From Candidatus Gastranaerophilales bacterium (GTDB lineage Bacteria > Cyanobacteriota > Vampirovibrionia > Gastranaerophilales > Gastranaerophilaceae), in assembly GCA_944322845.1 (NCBI GenBank), contig CALUQE010000008.1, positions 1 through 64,000 on the forward strand: a stretch of 64,000 nucleotides of DNA, given 5' to 3'. Every line of letters starts with the position of its first letter. Position 1 is the first letter of the stretch. The notes beneath the pieces are model-generated. The model saw only the letters and a list, made by a program, of their open reading frames with translations, was not told the origin of the DNA and made no database searches. The translations under genes and the position numbers were made by a program. Below, piece by piece: positions 44,716 to 53,442 of this stretch.

Positions 44716-46557
44716 TTATTCAACCGTAACTGATTTTGCGAGATTTCTCGGCTGGTCGACGTCTTTGCCTAAAAATTCTGCTATATAATAAGCAAGAAGT
44801 TGGAGTGGTACAACCGCAAGTGCAGGAGAAAGAATTTCCGCAATTTCCGGAATCCTTATAATGTAGTCAAAGAGTTCATTCAATTTTGTATCATCCGAAT
44901 CCGTTAGTGCAATCATTCTTGCGTTTCTGGCTTTTGCTTCTTCGGAATTAGAAAGTATTTTATCGTAAACTTTGCCCTTCATCAAAATTGAAAGAACGGG
45001 CATTGTCTCATCAAGCATTGCAATCGGACCGTGTTTCAATTCTCCGGCAGTATAGCCGGTTGCATTAATATAGCTGATTTCTTTTAGTTTTAAAGCTCCC
45101 TCAAGCGCTGTCGGATAATTTATACCGCGCGCAATAAAGATAAAATCTTTTGAACTTGAAAATGCCCTTGCGCATCTTTGAATTTCTTCTTTATGCGTAA
45201 GTACCTTTTCTATTTTTTGAGGTAATATAATAAGTTCGTGTTTTAAATCAATTAATTCTTTTTCATTTACTCCTTTAATTTCTGCCATATAAATTGCAAG
45301 CAGGTAGAATGAAATTAATTGCGCCATATAAGATTTTGTTGCGGCAACAGAAACTTCAATACCCGCATATACAGGTACTAAACTATCAGCTTCCCTTGCC
45401 ATTGTTGAATCAGGTCTGTTTGTTACAATCAGAATATGCGAACCTTTCGCTTTTGCCTGTCTTACAGCAGTAATTGTATCTGCGGTTTCGCCGGATTGCG
45501 ATACTCCAATTACAAGCGTATTTTTATCCGTAATCGTTTTTCTGTAAATGTATTCACTTGAAGGCTCAACATCAACAGAAATTCCGCAGAAATCTTCAAT
45601 AATGTATTTTCCGACCATTGCTGCGTGAAGCGAAGTTCCGCAGGCAACAATTTGTATACGGCTCAAATTTTTGAGCTTTTCTCTGTCAAGCGTTACTTCT
45701 TTTAAAGTAATCGGCTCATCCATCGCTCTGAGTTTTCCGGAAAGAACATTTCTTACTACGTCAGGCTGCTCGTGAATTTCTTTGAGCATAAAATGTTTAT
45801 ACCCCATTTTGCTCAATGCAACAGGTTCCCAGGGAAGCATTTCTATTTTTCCGTTAACCGGATTGTTATCAATATCAATTAGCTTCATTGAATCCGGTGT
45901 TACCGTAACAATCTGGTTATCATCAAGATACATTGCTTTTTTAGTATATTGAATTATTGCAGGAACATCCGAAGCTATATAATATTCGTTTTCACCGATT
46001 CCGACCAGAAGCGGAGCATTTCTTCTTGTTGCAACAATTGTATTTTTTACATCCTGATGAATAACACAAAGCGCATAAGCACCTTCAATTTCTTTTGTTG
46101 CAAGTCTTACAGCCTCAGTCAAATCTTTTGTTTCTGCAAACTTTGTCGCTACAAGGTGTGCAATAGTTTCTGTATCTGTTTGAGAGCGGAATGTGCAGCC
46201 TTTTTTCTCCAATTTTTCTTTCAAATCTTTAAAGTTTTCAATAATTCCGTTATGAACAATTGCAACTTTGCCGCAATTGCAGGTGTGCGGATGCGCATTT
46301 GCCACAGAAGGTGCGCCGTGCGTAGCCCAGCGGATATGCCCGATTCCGATTGTAGATTTTGCAATTTCGGAATAATTCTTTTCAACAATATTTTTTAAAT
46401 TCTGCAGCTTGCCTTCTGCCTTATAAAGTTGAACTTTGCCGTCAACGTTAACTGCGATTCCGGCTGAATCATATCCTCTGTACTCAAGATTAGTAAGTCC
46501 GTCTAATAAAATATCAACGGCTTTTTTACTCCCTGTATATCCTACAATTCCGCACAT
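44716..46557 (-). CDS. glmS: Glucosamine-6-phosphate synthase (isomerizing)
   Basis: A 613-residue enzyme making glucosamine-6-phosphate from fructose-6-phosphate and glutamine for peptidoglycan and LPS. It begins MCGIVGYTG, with Cys1 as the glutaminase nucleophile, so the start must be 46557 (after AGAGAGG). Two SIS domains follow (GVSQSGETADT, TAGELKHGPIA). The usual end DQPRNLAKSVTVE is intact. No glmS ribozyme was recognised upstream, where the poly-G tandem repeats lie. Confidence 0.96.
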   Translation of the reverse strand: MCGIVGYTGSKKAVDILLDGLTNLEYRGYDSAGIAVNVDGKVQLYKAEGKLQNLKNIVEKNYSEIAKSTIGIGHIRWATHGAPSVANAHPHTCNCGKVAIVHNGIIENFKDLKEKLEKKGCTFRSQTDTETIAHLVATKFAETKDLTEAVRLATKEIEGAYALCVIHQDVKNTIVATRRNAPLLVGIGENEYYIASDVPAIIQYTKKAMYLDDNQIVTVTPDSMKLIDIDNNPVNGKIEMLPWEPVALSKMGYKHFMLKEIHEQPDVVRNVLSGKLRAMDEPITLKEVTLDREKLKNLSRIQIVACGTSLHAAMVGKYIIEDFCGISVDVEPSSEYIYRKTITDKNTLVIGVSQSGETADTITAVRQAKAKGSHILIVTNRPDSTMAREADSLVPVYAGIEVSVAATKSYMAQLISFYLLAIYMAEIKGVNEKELIDLKHELIILPQKIEKVLTHKEEIQRCARAFSSSKDFIFIARGINYPTALEGALKLKEISYINATGYTAGELKHGPIAMLDETMPVLSILMKGKVYDKILSNSEEAKARNARMIALTDSDDTKLNELFDYIIRIPEIAEILSPALAVVPLQLLAYYIAEFLGKDVDQPRNLAKSVTVE

Positions 46558-46656
46558 ATATAACCTCTCTTTAAATGTCAGTCTAAAGTGGAACAAATCC
46601 CTTTACCACATAATATTAGCATAAAATTTAAAATTTCCTAATTAAGATTTTCTAAA

Positions 46657-46835
46657 GGGGGGTAAATGTATTGGGCTGGCAGTTGAGACTACAAATTTGG
46701 TATTAGTATGGGGGGGGTAAATGTATTGGGCTGACAGTTGAGACTACAAATTTGGTATTAGTATGGGGGGGAAATGTATTGGGCTGATAGTTGAGACTAC
46801 AAATTTGGTATTAGTATGGGGGGGGGGGTAAATGT
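46657..46835. repeat. Tandem 53-55 bp repeat with variable poly-G tracts
   Basis: Three full units and one partial one, starting at 46657, 46710, 46765 and 46818. Each begins with a G run (6, 8, 7 and 11 G) and continues TAAATGTATTGGGCTG, then GTTGAGACTAC and AAATTTGGTATTAGTAT. Units are nearly identical outside the G runs. They belong to the dispersed family with CCAATACATTTACCCC. The gap 46597-46851 holds no gene. Confidence 0.9.
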
Positions 46836-46851
46836 ATATATAAGCGATTAA

Positions 46852-47154
46852 TTAAGGTGACTTAAAGAAACTTTTAATCTTATTAATGCCTGCAATCCCT
46901 GCAGTTGCAAGCGCAACACCGCCAAAAATTTTGAAATATAATGAGCGGTTAAAATCATGCTTCTTTTTTTCATTTACAGTTCCGGTATAAATATCATTAT
47001 TAATGGAATTAATTTTCTGCTCGGCTTCTTTTTCGGAGAATAATTTATGTTTTGGCAAAACAACAGGTGCTTCTGCCGCCATTCTGTTCGGGCGTCTAAC
47101 TTTTGCCTGTGTTGAATAATGTCCTTCAAGAATATTATTTTGAATCTCAGCCAT
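46852..47154 (-). CDS. Small protein with C-terminal membrane anchor
   Basis: A 100-residue protein of unknown function. The first 70 residues are polar and basic; the last 25 form one hydrophobic segment, FGGVALATAGIAGINKIKSFFKSP, close in pattern to the ends of the proteins at 28574 and 48075. Its ATG overlaps the stop of the GNAT gene (TAAATG region), so the two are coupled. Confidence 0.6.
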   Translation of the reverse strand: MAEIQNNILEGHYSTQAKVRRPNRMAAEAPVVLPKHKLFSEKEAEQKINSINNDIYTGTVNEKKKHDFNRSLYFKIFGGVALATAGIAGINKIKSFFKSP

Positions 47155-47784
47155 TTAGAATAATTCTCCGTATCGTAAAAGTTTGTGAAGCCGGCTTTTA
47201 GGCAGGTACATCATTCCTACCTGTGCCGGAATATCAGGTATCTTTTTCAGAATACATTCCTCCATATACTGATTCGCCTCGGGACTTGTAAACCGGAATC
47301 CAAGTTTATAAAAGAATAGTGCCGGCGACGACTCTTTGACTATAGGCGCCGAAAACGTGACAATTCGGCCCTCCGCTTTTGAATCAAACATAGCTTTTTC
47401 CGCCAGATTTTTCACTGCCTCAGTTCCCAGACCGCATCGTTGTTTGGGAGATTGAATATAATCAATGATATAACAATTTTTCAGATATTTAATCTTCCGC
47501 TTTATTTCCGGCTGCACAAATTCCGGCGCCGTAAAGAAATTTGCTCCCGAATCAGGAGAAATCTTTTCTTCCACAATATCGACGTAATCATCTTCTATTT
47601 CACCCGGAATAATTATATTATCTCCGCGCTTAATTTTTTTGACCCTTATTTGAGCTTTTTCCTTAAGCGGAATCGATTTAAATCCCAGAATCGGGGGCAT
47701 GCTGAAACTTGACACCGAAGGCGTCGGTTTAGCAACGGCCATCTGAGGACGTACGTCCATAGTCGTCGAAATATTATTAATCAT
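47155..47784 (-). CDS. GNAT-like acetyltransferase with extended N-terminus
   Basis: A 209-residue protein. Residues about 105-165 look like the acetyl-CoA-binding part of a GNAT fold: YIIDYIQSP, then QRCGLGTEAVKNLAEKA and ALFFYKLGFRF. The first 50 residues are low-complexity and include ILGFKS, similar to MINFKG and MISFRSG in two other proteins here. The start has only a weak ribosome site (AGGTTGGT). Acceptor unknown. It leads a two-gene unit with the anchored protein at 46852. Confidence 0.65.
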   Translation of the reverse strand: MINNISTTMDVRPQMAVAKPTPSVSSFSMPPILGFKSIPLKEKAQIRVKKIKRGDNIIIPGEIEDDYVDIVEEKISPDSGANFFTAPEFVQPEIKRKIKYLKNCYIIDYIQSPKQRCGLGTEAVKNLAEKAMFDSKAEGRIVTFSAPIVKESSPALFFYKLGFRFTSPEANQYMEECILKKIPDIPAQVGMMYLPKSRLHKLLRYGELF

Positions 47785-48074
47785 ACCAACCTAACCTATA
47801 TTTATCTAACCTTACTTATATAAAGTCTTTTTTGCCGCAAAAATTGCCTTTTAGATAAAAATAAAATCATCTTTGTTACAAATATTTACAAATCTAATTA
47901 CAAATCACCCTGCTGCCGGTATTGAAAACAAACCTTGTTTTTGTTAATCTTATTAAGGAAATTGCTTAACAAAAATTTACTTAACATTTCGTAATACTTA
48001 GGGATAAAAAGTTAAATTTTTTTGTGTGTGGTTTTTTATATATATAGAAGTTATGTGTGTAAGGAGTTCATCTT

Positions 48075-50798
48075 ATGAAGATTAACGCGATTAGTGCTGA
48101 TTATTCACAATTGAGAGCAAAAAAAACAGGGCTGAAAATTGATAAGCCGGAAACAGCAGGTAGTCCGAAACTGCCAAAAGGCATGTCGATGATATCTTTC
48201 AGAAGCGGAAATCCGAGACATATTGCTCACATGGTATCCGAAGAACCTCTCTTTGGATTTAACGGCGGCGGAGTCGGAACAGTTGTTAATGATTACAACT
48301 TCTTGGACAACAAAGATGTTGATAAGATTGTAAAATTTATTCCGATGTATAATCAGGAAGTTGATTATAAAAAGGATGTTGATCCGAAAACAGGCAAAGT
48401 TAAGCAGCCTGTCGGTCAGGGAGTAAAGGTAAGATATATTCCGAAGAATTTGCCTGCAGACCACCCGTTTAAGGGCAAAGAAGGAACTCCGTTTATTACA
48501 GGACAAACTATTGATAACTCAACAGATATTGTTAAATTTTTGAAAGAAAAACAAAAGAACATTTTTCTTTTAGAAGAAGTTAAATCTTCTAATATGAACT
48601 GGGGCATGGAAGAAAATGTTCCTATCAAAATGTTTAGAGCACAAAAAGATGATCATTTAAGAAACGTTATGAAAGATAAAGGTATGGGAAAAGAACTTCA
48701 GGATAAGCTGGAGTTTGTATTTACCTACGTAGATTCAACGGCAAGCATGCCAAAACAATATTCTGATGATTTTAGTTATTCAAGTTCAAGTGGTACTGAT
48801 TTAGAAAAAAGATTTGCCTCCGGCTGGAAGGGACAGGCATATGCAAAAGAATCCAAAGCTACAATAGAATTGATGCCGGCATTAAAAGAAAAATATAATA
48901 TCGATCCGAAATATGTTTTAATATCAGACGGTCAGCCAATGTTTTCAATGCATTATGCTGCACAGAAAAATGCCGCCGGCGAAGCTTACTGGCAGGATAA
49001 ATTCTTTGGCGGAGTAGGCCACAATATGAACGCAGGTTACGACCAGCCGATGGGCGCAAGACAGGCTATCGTTAACCTCGGTGCAACAAAAGAAGAATTA
49101 ACAAAATTAACCAATAGCAAGGAATACATTAACGCTCTTAAAAACGGCGAAGAAGAAAAATTTCTGCGGGAAACTGTATTAAAGGATTTCGTAAGACCGA
49201 AGAGCGGTATGAACGCCTATAATGTTGCGGTTCATTATGCAAAAGCCGGATATGTTCCGATGTTAACAACAGTTTCAGAAGGGTATCATGATTCATTAAT
49301 CACAAATGAACTTGTATCCACAATGTATGATGATCTGGTTAAACTTGATGAAATCGGCAGATTTAAAGGATTAACAAACCCTCTTATGGATCCTAAGGTA
49401 ACACCTTTTGCAGATAGTATTTTCCTTGAAGGATTTAGGGAAGATGTTAAATTAAAACTTGCTGACGGTTCTACCGTTACGGTAAACAAGCTCCAGCATT
49501 TTGACAAAAATAAATGTGACTTAAAAACCGTACGTGAAATAAAGCGTCAAAATAAAATTAATCTTTTAGAAAGATTTAATCCGAAATTTATAGATGCGCA
49601 ATATTTTGATAAAGAGGGTAAAGTTGCCGGTAAACCTGATGAAGGCAGAATGAAGATTTTAACCGGATTCCCTAATAAAAATGCAAAATTATACGGCGGT
49701 ATCTCAGATGAATATCTGACAAAACTTAAAAACGGAAAAGATGTAAAACTTGTTGTAAGCTGGGGACGCGGCGACCTTCAAAAGGGTATGGATACAGTTA
49801 TTGATTCTTTTGAAAAGTATATAGAAAAACATCCTGATGATGATGCAATATTACTTCTCGGCGGTCCGATGGAAAATGATGAAGCTAAGGCTGTTGTAGA
49901 AAAATTCCAATTAGCTGAATCCAAGCCAAAACTTAAAGGAAGAATGTTATTTTCTGAAGGCTGGGCTCCGGGTAAAGATTGGGCAATGTGTGCTGATGCG
50001 GCGCTTCTTCCTTCAAGATTTGCACCGTGCGAATTAACTGATTTGGAGGCTAAAAAAGCATTGTGTACACCTATAGTTCCTAATGTTCAGGGTATGGCGC
50101 AAAAAAACTTTGATCCTTCAATTCCGGAAGATGCTAAGCTTATGGATGCATATAAAGGCAAGCACGAATATTTTATGTCGGAAGAAGAAGCTCTCAAGGC
50201 TGCAAATGAAGATGCTAAAAAATCATTTGAAAGTACAAAAGGAAAACTTGTTAAAGAAATTAGCGGCAAGTACAAAGGACAGATAAATGAAGAGATTCCT
50301 CAGGAATTATTAAAAGAAACTCTTGAAGGTAATGAGACTTATCAAAAAGCTCTCAGAAAGCTCAGAGATTCGGTAATTTCCGATGAGATGGCAGAATGTA
50401 TGGAAAGAGCCTTAATCACCGACAGAAACAGCAAAAACGCCGACACAATTCTGGCAAATCAAGTTAAGGCAGATACAACCTGGTTTGGTAATGCGTGGTT
50501 AAGCAAGACCGGAAAATCTTCAGGCGACTTGTATTTTGAGTACCATTTCAATAACAAAGGTAAGAATATTTCCAAAAAAGATTTAATAAAACTTGATTTT
50601 TCAGGTATTGGCGGCGGAATAATAGGAAGCAATCATAACGGAAATATACACTTCAACGGAAAAGCCAAGAAATTTGCAACAGCAGCACTCGGACTTGCAG
50701 CGCTTGCCGGAATCGGCGTAACCGGTTACAAATTTGGCTGGTTCTCACCTAAGTTTGAAGAAGAAAAACCTCACGGACATCTCTCCTGCGTCGGCTAG
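48075..50798 (+). CDS. Long glycogen/starch synthase-like glycosyltransferase with C-terminal membrane segment
   Basis: A 907-residue GT-B enzyme, almost twice the length of normal GlgA. The ADP-glucose-binding loop appears as GFNGGGVGTVV (about 55-65). The C-terminal Rossmann half shows LVVSWGRGDLQKGMD, LLLGGP and PSRFAPCELTDLEAKKALCTP, the GT5 acceptor/donor region. About 250 residues follow, ending in one hydrophobic helix (ATAALGLAALAGIGVTGYKFGWF). The N-terminus has MISFRSG. The start follows AAGGAG. It probably makes an alpha-glucan; no other glycogen genes are in the window. Confidence 0.78.
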   Translation: MKINAISADYSQLRAKKTGLKIDKPETAGSPKLPKGMSMISFRSGNPRHIAHMVSEEPLFGFNGGGVGTVVNDYNFLDNKDVDKIVKFIPMYNQEVDYKKDVDPKTGKVKQPVGQGVKVRYIPKNLPADHPFKGKEGTPFITGQTIDNSTDIVKFLKEKQKNIFLLEEVKSSNMNWGMEENVPIKMFRAQKDDHLRNVMKDKGMGKELQDKLEFVFTYVDSTASMPKQYSDDFSYSSSSGTDLEKRFASGWKGQAYAKESKATIELMPALKEKYNIDPKYVLISDGQPMFSMHYAAQKNAAGEAYWQDKFFGGVGHNMNAGYDQPMGARQAIVNLGATKEELTKLTNSKEYINALKNGEEEKFLRETVLKDFVRPKSGMNAYNVAVHYAKAGYVPMLTTVSEGYHDSLITNELVSTMYDDLVKLDEIGRFKGLTNPLMDPKVTPFADSIFLEGFREDVKLKLADGSTVTVNKLQHFDKNKCDLKTVREIKRQNKINLLERFNPKFIDAQYFDKEGKVAGKPDEGRMKILTGFPNKNAKLYGGISDEYLTKLKNGKDVKLVVSWGRGDLQKGMDTVIDSFEKYIEKHPDDDAILLLGGPMENDEAKAVVEKFQLAESKPKLKGRMLFSEGWAPGKDWAMCADAALLPSRFAPCELTDLEAKKALCTPIVPNVQGMAQKNFDPSIPEDAKLMDAYKGKHEYFMSEEEALKAANEDAKKSFESTKGKLVKEISGKYKGQINEEIPQELLKETLEGNETYQKALRKLRDSVISDEMAECMERALITDRNSKNADTILANQVKADTTWFGNAWLSKTGKSSGDLYFEYHFNNKGKNISKKDLIKLDFSGIGGGIIGSNHNGNIHFNGKAKKFATAALGLAALAGIGVTGYKFGWFSPKFEEEKPHGHLSCVG

Positions 50799-50802
50799 GA
50801 GC

Positions 50803-50890
50803 GGGGGTAAATGTATTATAGACGGCAGGTAAAACTACCGACTTGGTGTCATTGCAGAGGTAAATATATTGGACCGGTAGGTTAAATTAC
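50803..50890 (-). repeat. Two copies of the 35-bp dispersed repeat
   Basis: Minus-strand copies at 50803-50838 and 50857-50890, matching GTAGT..ACCT.CC..CCAATACATTTACCCC with a few changes. GTCATTGC follows each. They lie just after the glycogen-synthase-like gene. Confidence 0.7.
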
Positions 50891-50938
50891 TAAACTACTG
50901 TCATTGCGTGCGGAAAGTTTTTATTATAAGATTAACTT

Positions 50939-51583
50939 ATGATTTTAAAAACTTTTATTGAACCTCCTATTGGAAATAATAATTATTTAATAATAGATGA
51001 AGAGTCTAAAGAAGCCGCGCTTATTGATTATTCAACGGTTGATAAAGATATTGAAAATGCAGTAAAAGAAAATGGCGCAAAATTAAAATACATTTTGTTA
51101 ACCCACGGGCATTTTGACCACGTAGCAGGCATAAGACCTAATGCGGGATTAGCAGCTCTTCCAGCAGAAGAGAATACTCCGCATGTTCAAATTGTAATGC
51201 ACAAAGCTGATTTAGGCTGGCTTAAGAAAGTTAATCAATTTATGCCGATGTTTGGAATGCCTGAAATGACTATTCCGACTGTAGATGTTTTTGTAAATGA
51301 CAATGATATTCTTAAACTCGGAAATCTGGAAATAAAGGTTATTCACACTCCCGGCCATACTCAGGGCGGTGTTTGTTATCTGGTTGACGGCAAATTATTT
51401 TCGGGCGATACAATCTTTAGAGAAAGTGTCGGACGCTGCGACCTTGAAGGCGGGGACTTTGATCAGATTGTAGAAAGTATCGAGAATAAAATCTTTACTT
51501 TGCCGCCGGAAACATTAATTTATCCGGGACATGGAAAAATGACTTCTGTTGAGTGGGAAAAAGAGCATAACAGATTTATGTAA
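50939..51583 (+). CDS. Metallo-beta-lactamase-fold hydrolase (GloB-like)
   Basis: A 214-residue hydrolase with the dizinc signature THGHFDH, then a second His in HTPGHTQGG, SGDTIF with the bridging Asp, and the final His in YPGHG. This is the pattern of GloB/YcbL-type thioester hydrolases; the true substrate is uncertain. A TATAAG box ends eight bases before the ATG and no ribosome site is seen, so the leader is at most a few bases. Confidence 0.88.
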   Translation: MILKTFIEPPIGNNNYLIIDEESKEAALIDYSTVDKDIENAVKENGAKLKYILLTHGHFDHVAGIRPNAGLAALPAEENTPHVQIVMHKADLGWLKKVNQFMPMFGMPEMTIPTVDVFVNDNDILKLGNLEIKVIHTPGHTQGGVCYLVDGKLFSGDTIFRESVGRCDLEGGDFDQIVESIENKIFTLPPETLIYPGHGKMTSVEWEKEHNRFM

Positions 51584-51595
51584 TGAGGTAATATT

Positions 51596-51946
51596 ATGAA
51601 CAAATGCAAAATTACCGTTTTGAGAAAAACTTTTCAGGAGGATCTTGCAGAGGAATACGGTGCGGAGAATCTCGGTGCCTGCCCTATGTTAAAAGAAGGT
51701 CAGGTTTTTTATGCCGATTATTCTTGTCCGGAAGGTTTTTGCAATGAAGCTTGGAAAGCTATTTACCAGTATGTTTTCGCTCTCGCTCACGGTGCAGGAA
51801 AAAACGGCGAGCTTTTCTACTACGGCGATTGGATAAGAAAACCCGGAGTTGCAATTTGTTCCTGTAACGACGGACTCCGTCCTGTTATATTTAAAATTGA
51901 AGCAACTGACAAAGAATCAGCTATTGATTATGAGCCTGTAAAATAA
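51596..51946 (+). CDS. TIGR04076-family protein
   Basis: A 116-residue protein with CKITVLRKTF at the start, CPMLKEGQVF, then GFCNEAWKAIYQYVFALAHG and GVAICSCNDGLRPVIFKIE at the end. I recognise this as the TIGR04076 family, often linked to anaerobic or redox enzymes; the function is unknown. Five cysteines are conserved-looking. It follows the hydrolase after 12 bases with a GAGGT site. Confidence 0.75.
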   Translation: MNKCKITVLRKTFQEDLAEEYGAENLGACPMLKEGQVFYADYSCPEGFCNEAWKAIYQYVFALAHGAGKNGELFYYGDWIRKPGVAICSCNDGLRPVIFKIEATDKESAIDYEPVK

Positions 51947-51962
51947 TCATTTAATAATTTTA

Positions 51963-52706
51963 TTATTTTAATTTAGTTTTTTTATAAGCTTTCATTATTA
52001 TATTTCTTGCTTCAATTGCCTGATCGTGAGTCAATGGCGGAACACCTTTTAACGGATACTCAATCTTTAAGTTTTCGTATTTAGGTATTGCCATATCATG
52101 ATATGGAAGTACGTCAAGCGCTGCAATGTTATGTAATCCTGCAAGAAATTCGCCTAACCTTGTTAAATATTCTTCCTTAAATGTAATTCCCGGAACTACA
52201 ACATGTCTTATCCACATCGGCTTTTTAATATCAGATAAGTATTTTGCAAATTCCAATATGTTTTTGTTTGAATGCCCTGTGAGTTTTTTGTGTTCTTCAT
52301 CATCAATATGTTTAATATCTAAAAGAACAACGCTTGTGTATTTTAATAATTCATCAATTTTTGCGGTATTGTTTCTGTTAAACAATACCCCTGAAGTATC
52401 AAGTGCAGTGTTGATTCCTTTAGCACTGGCTTTTTTAAATAGCTCGGTTACAAATTCCATCTGACACATCGGTTCACCACCGGTTACAGTCATTCCGCCG
52501 GCACAAAATTCTTTTACATTTTCATATTGGTCAAGAATTTCGCTTACTGATATTTTTTGATTTTCTTTAAATTCCCAGGTATCAGGGTTGTGGCAGTATT
52601 GACATCTCAAAGGGCAGCCTTGAGTAAATACAACAAACCTTATGCCCGGGCCGTCAACGGTGCCGCAGCTTTCTATTGAATGAATATTTCCGTATATTTC
52701 TGACAT
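51963..52706 (-). CDS. pflA: Pyruvate formate-lyase activating enzyme
   Basis: A 247-residue radical-SAM enzyme that abstracts H from the PFL glycine. The cluster motif CPLRCQYC is intact, and the start IHSIESCGTVDGPGIRFVVF and TVTGGEPMCQ are typical. Here its target would be Gly53 in the separate 85-residue subunit at 41878-42135. It lies 10 kb away from that operon. The ATG follows AAAGGAGAAAATA. Confidence 0.95.
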   Translation of the reverse strand: MSEIYGNIHSIESCGTVDGPGIRFVVFTQGCPLRCQYCHNPDTWEFKENQKISVSEILDQYENVKEFCAGGMTVTGGEPMCQMEFVTELFKKASAKGINTALDTSGVLFNRNNTAKIDELLKYTSVVLLDIKHIDDEEHKKLTGHSNKNILEFAKYLSDIKKPMWIRHVVVPGITFKEEYLTRLGEFLAGLHNIAALDVLPYHDMAIPKYENLKIEYPLKGVPPLTHDQAIEARNIIMKAYKKTKLK

Positions 52707-52745
52707 TATTTTCTCCTTTCGCTCTGCCCGAATTTTGGCAGTGCG

Positions 52746-53354
52746 TTATCTGACTTTGTTTTCATTACCGTTTATTAAGCGTTTTATATTTTCTCTGTGC
52801 AGATAAACAATATAAATTGCTCCCAGCGCACAGTAAGCAACATAAGCAATTGGTGCGTGAAGGAAATACATTACAAACGGTGATAATACTAAAGCGGTTA
52901 TTGAGCCTACTGAAACGTATTTGGTTGTATATGTAACAACTCCCCAGACGGCTGCAATTATTAAGCCTGCTATCCAATTGAGTGCAATAATTGTTCCGAC
53001 ACCTGATGCTACGGATTTTCCGCCTTTAAATTGTAAAAATACGGATTTGCTGTGTCCGATAATAACTGCAATTGCTGCAACAACAGGAATAAGCCCGATT
53101 GATACACCTCTTGTAGCAAAAATTTGTGCTAAAATAACCGGAGCTGCGCCTTTGAGAGCATCAAGAAACATTACTAAAAAGAAGTAATTTTTTCCGAGAA
53201 CTCTTTTTACGTTAGTTGCTCCTGTTGAGCCGGAACCTACTGTTCTTATGTCTTTGCCTGTTTTTGCTTTAACAATCAAATATCCTGTAGGGATAGAACC
53301 TATTAAATATGCAATAACTGCTGCAATACATAATTCTATAAATATATATGACAT
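52746..53354 (-). CDS. plsY: Glycerol-3-phosphate acyltransferase
   Basis: A 202-residue inner-membrane enzyme that transfers acyl groups from acyl phosphate to glycerol-3-phosphate, the first phospholipid step. It shows AYLIGSIPTGYLIVK, GSGSTGATNVKRVLG and FKGGKSVASGVG, the three conserved loops. Several membrane segments follow. The start at 53354 (MSYIF) follows GGAGGATAATTTA. Confidence 0.95.
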   Translation of the reverse strand: MSYIFIELCIAAVIAYLIGSIPTGYLIVKAKTGKDIRTVGSGSTGATNVKRVLGKNYFFLVMFLDALKGAAPVILAQIFATRGVSIGLIPVVAAIAVIIGHSKSVFLQFKGGKSVASGVGTIIALNWIAGLIIAAVWGVVTYTTKYVSVGSITALVLSPFVMYFLHAPIAYVAYCALGAIYIVYLHRENIKRLINGNENKVR

Positions 53355-53407
53355 TAAATTATCCTCCAAGTCTTTATTATACCGCAAACTTTATTATACC
53401 AAAATAT

Positions 53408-53436
53408 TTGCAAAATACATAAATATCATTTAAAAT
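53408..53436 (+). promoter_or_regulatory. Promoter of leaderless P-loop/TPR gene
   Basis: TTGCAA (53408-53413), 17-base spacer, TAAAAT (53431-53436), then six bases to the ATG at 53443. Confidence 0.65.
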
Positions 53437-53442
53437 CGTTGT

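Noticed and set aside
46558..46656. glmS ribozyme
   Set aside because: The short upstream region shows no recognisable catalytic core and the ribosome site is close to the start; no support.
46657..46835. CRISPR array
   Set aside because: Units are 53-55 bp and nearly identical along their whole length, with no unique spacers; no cas genes in the window.
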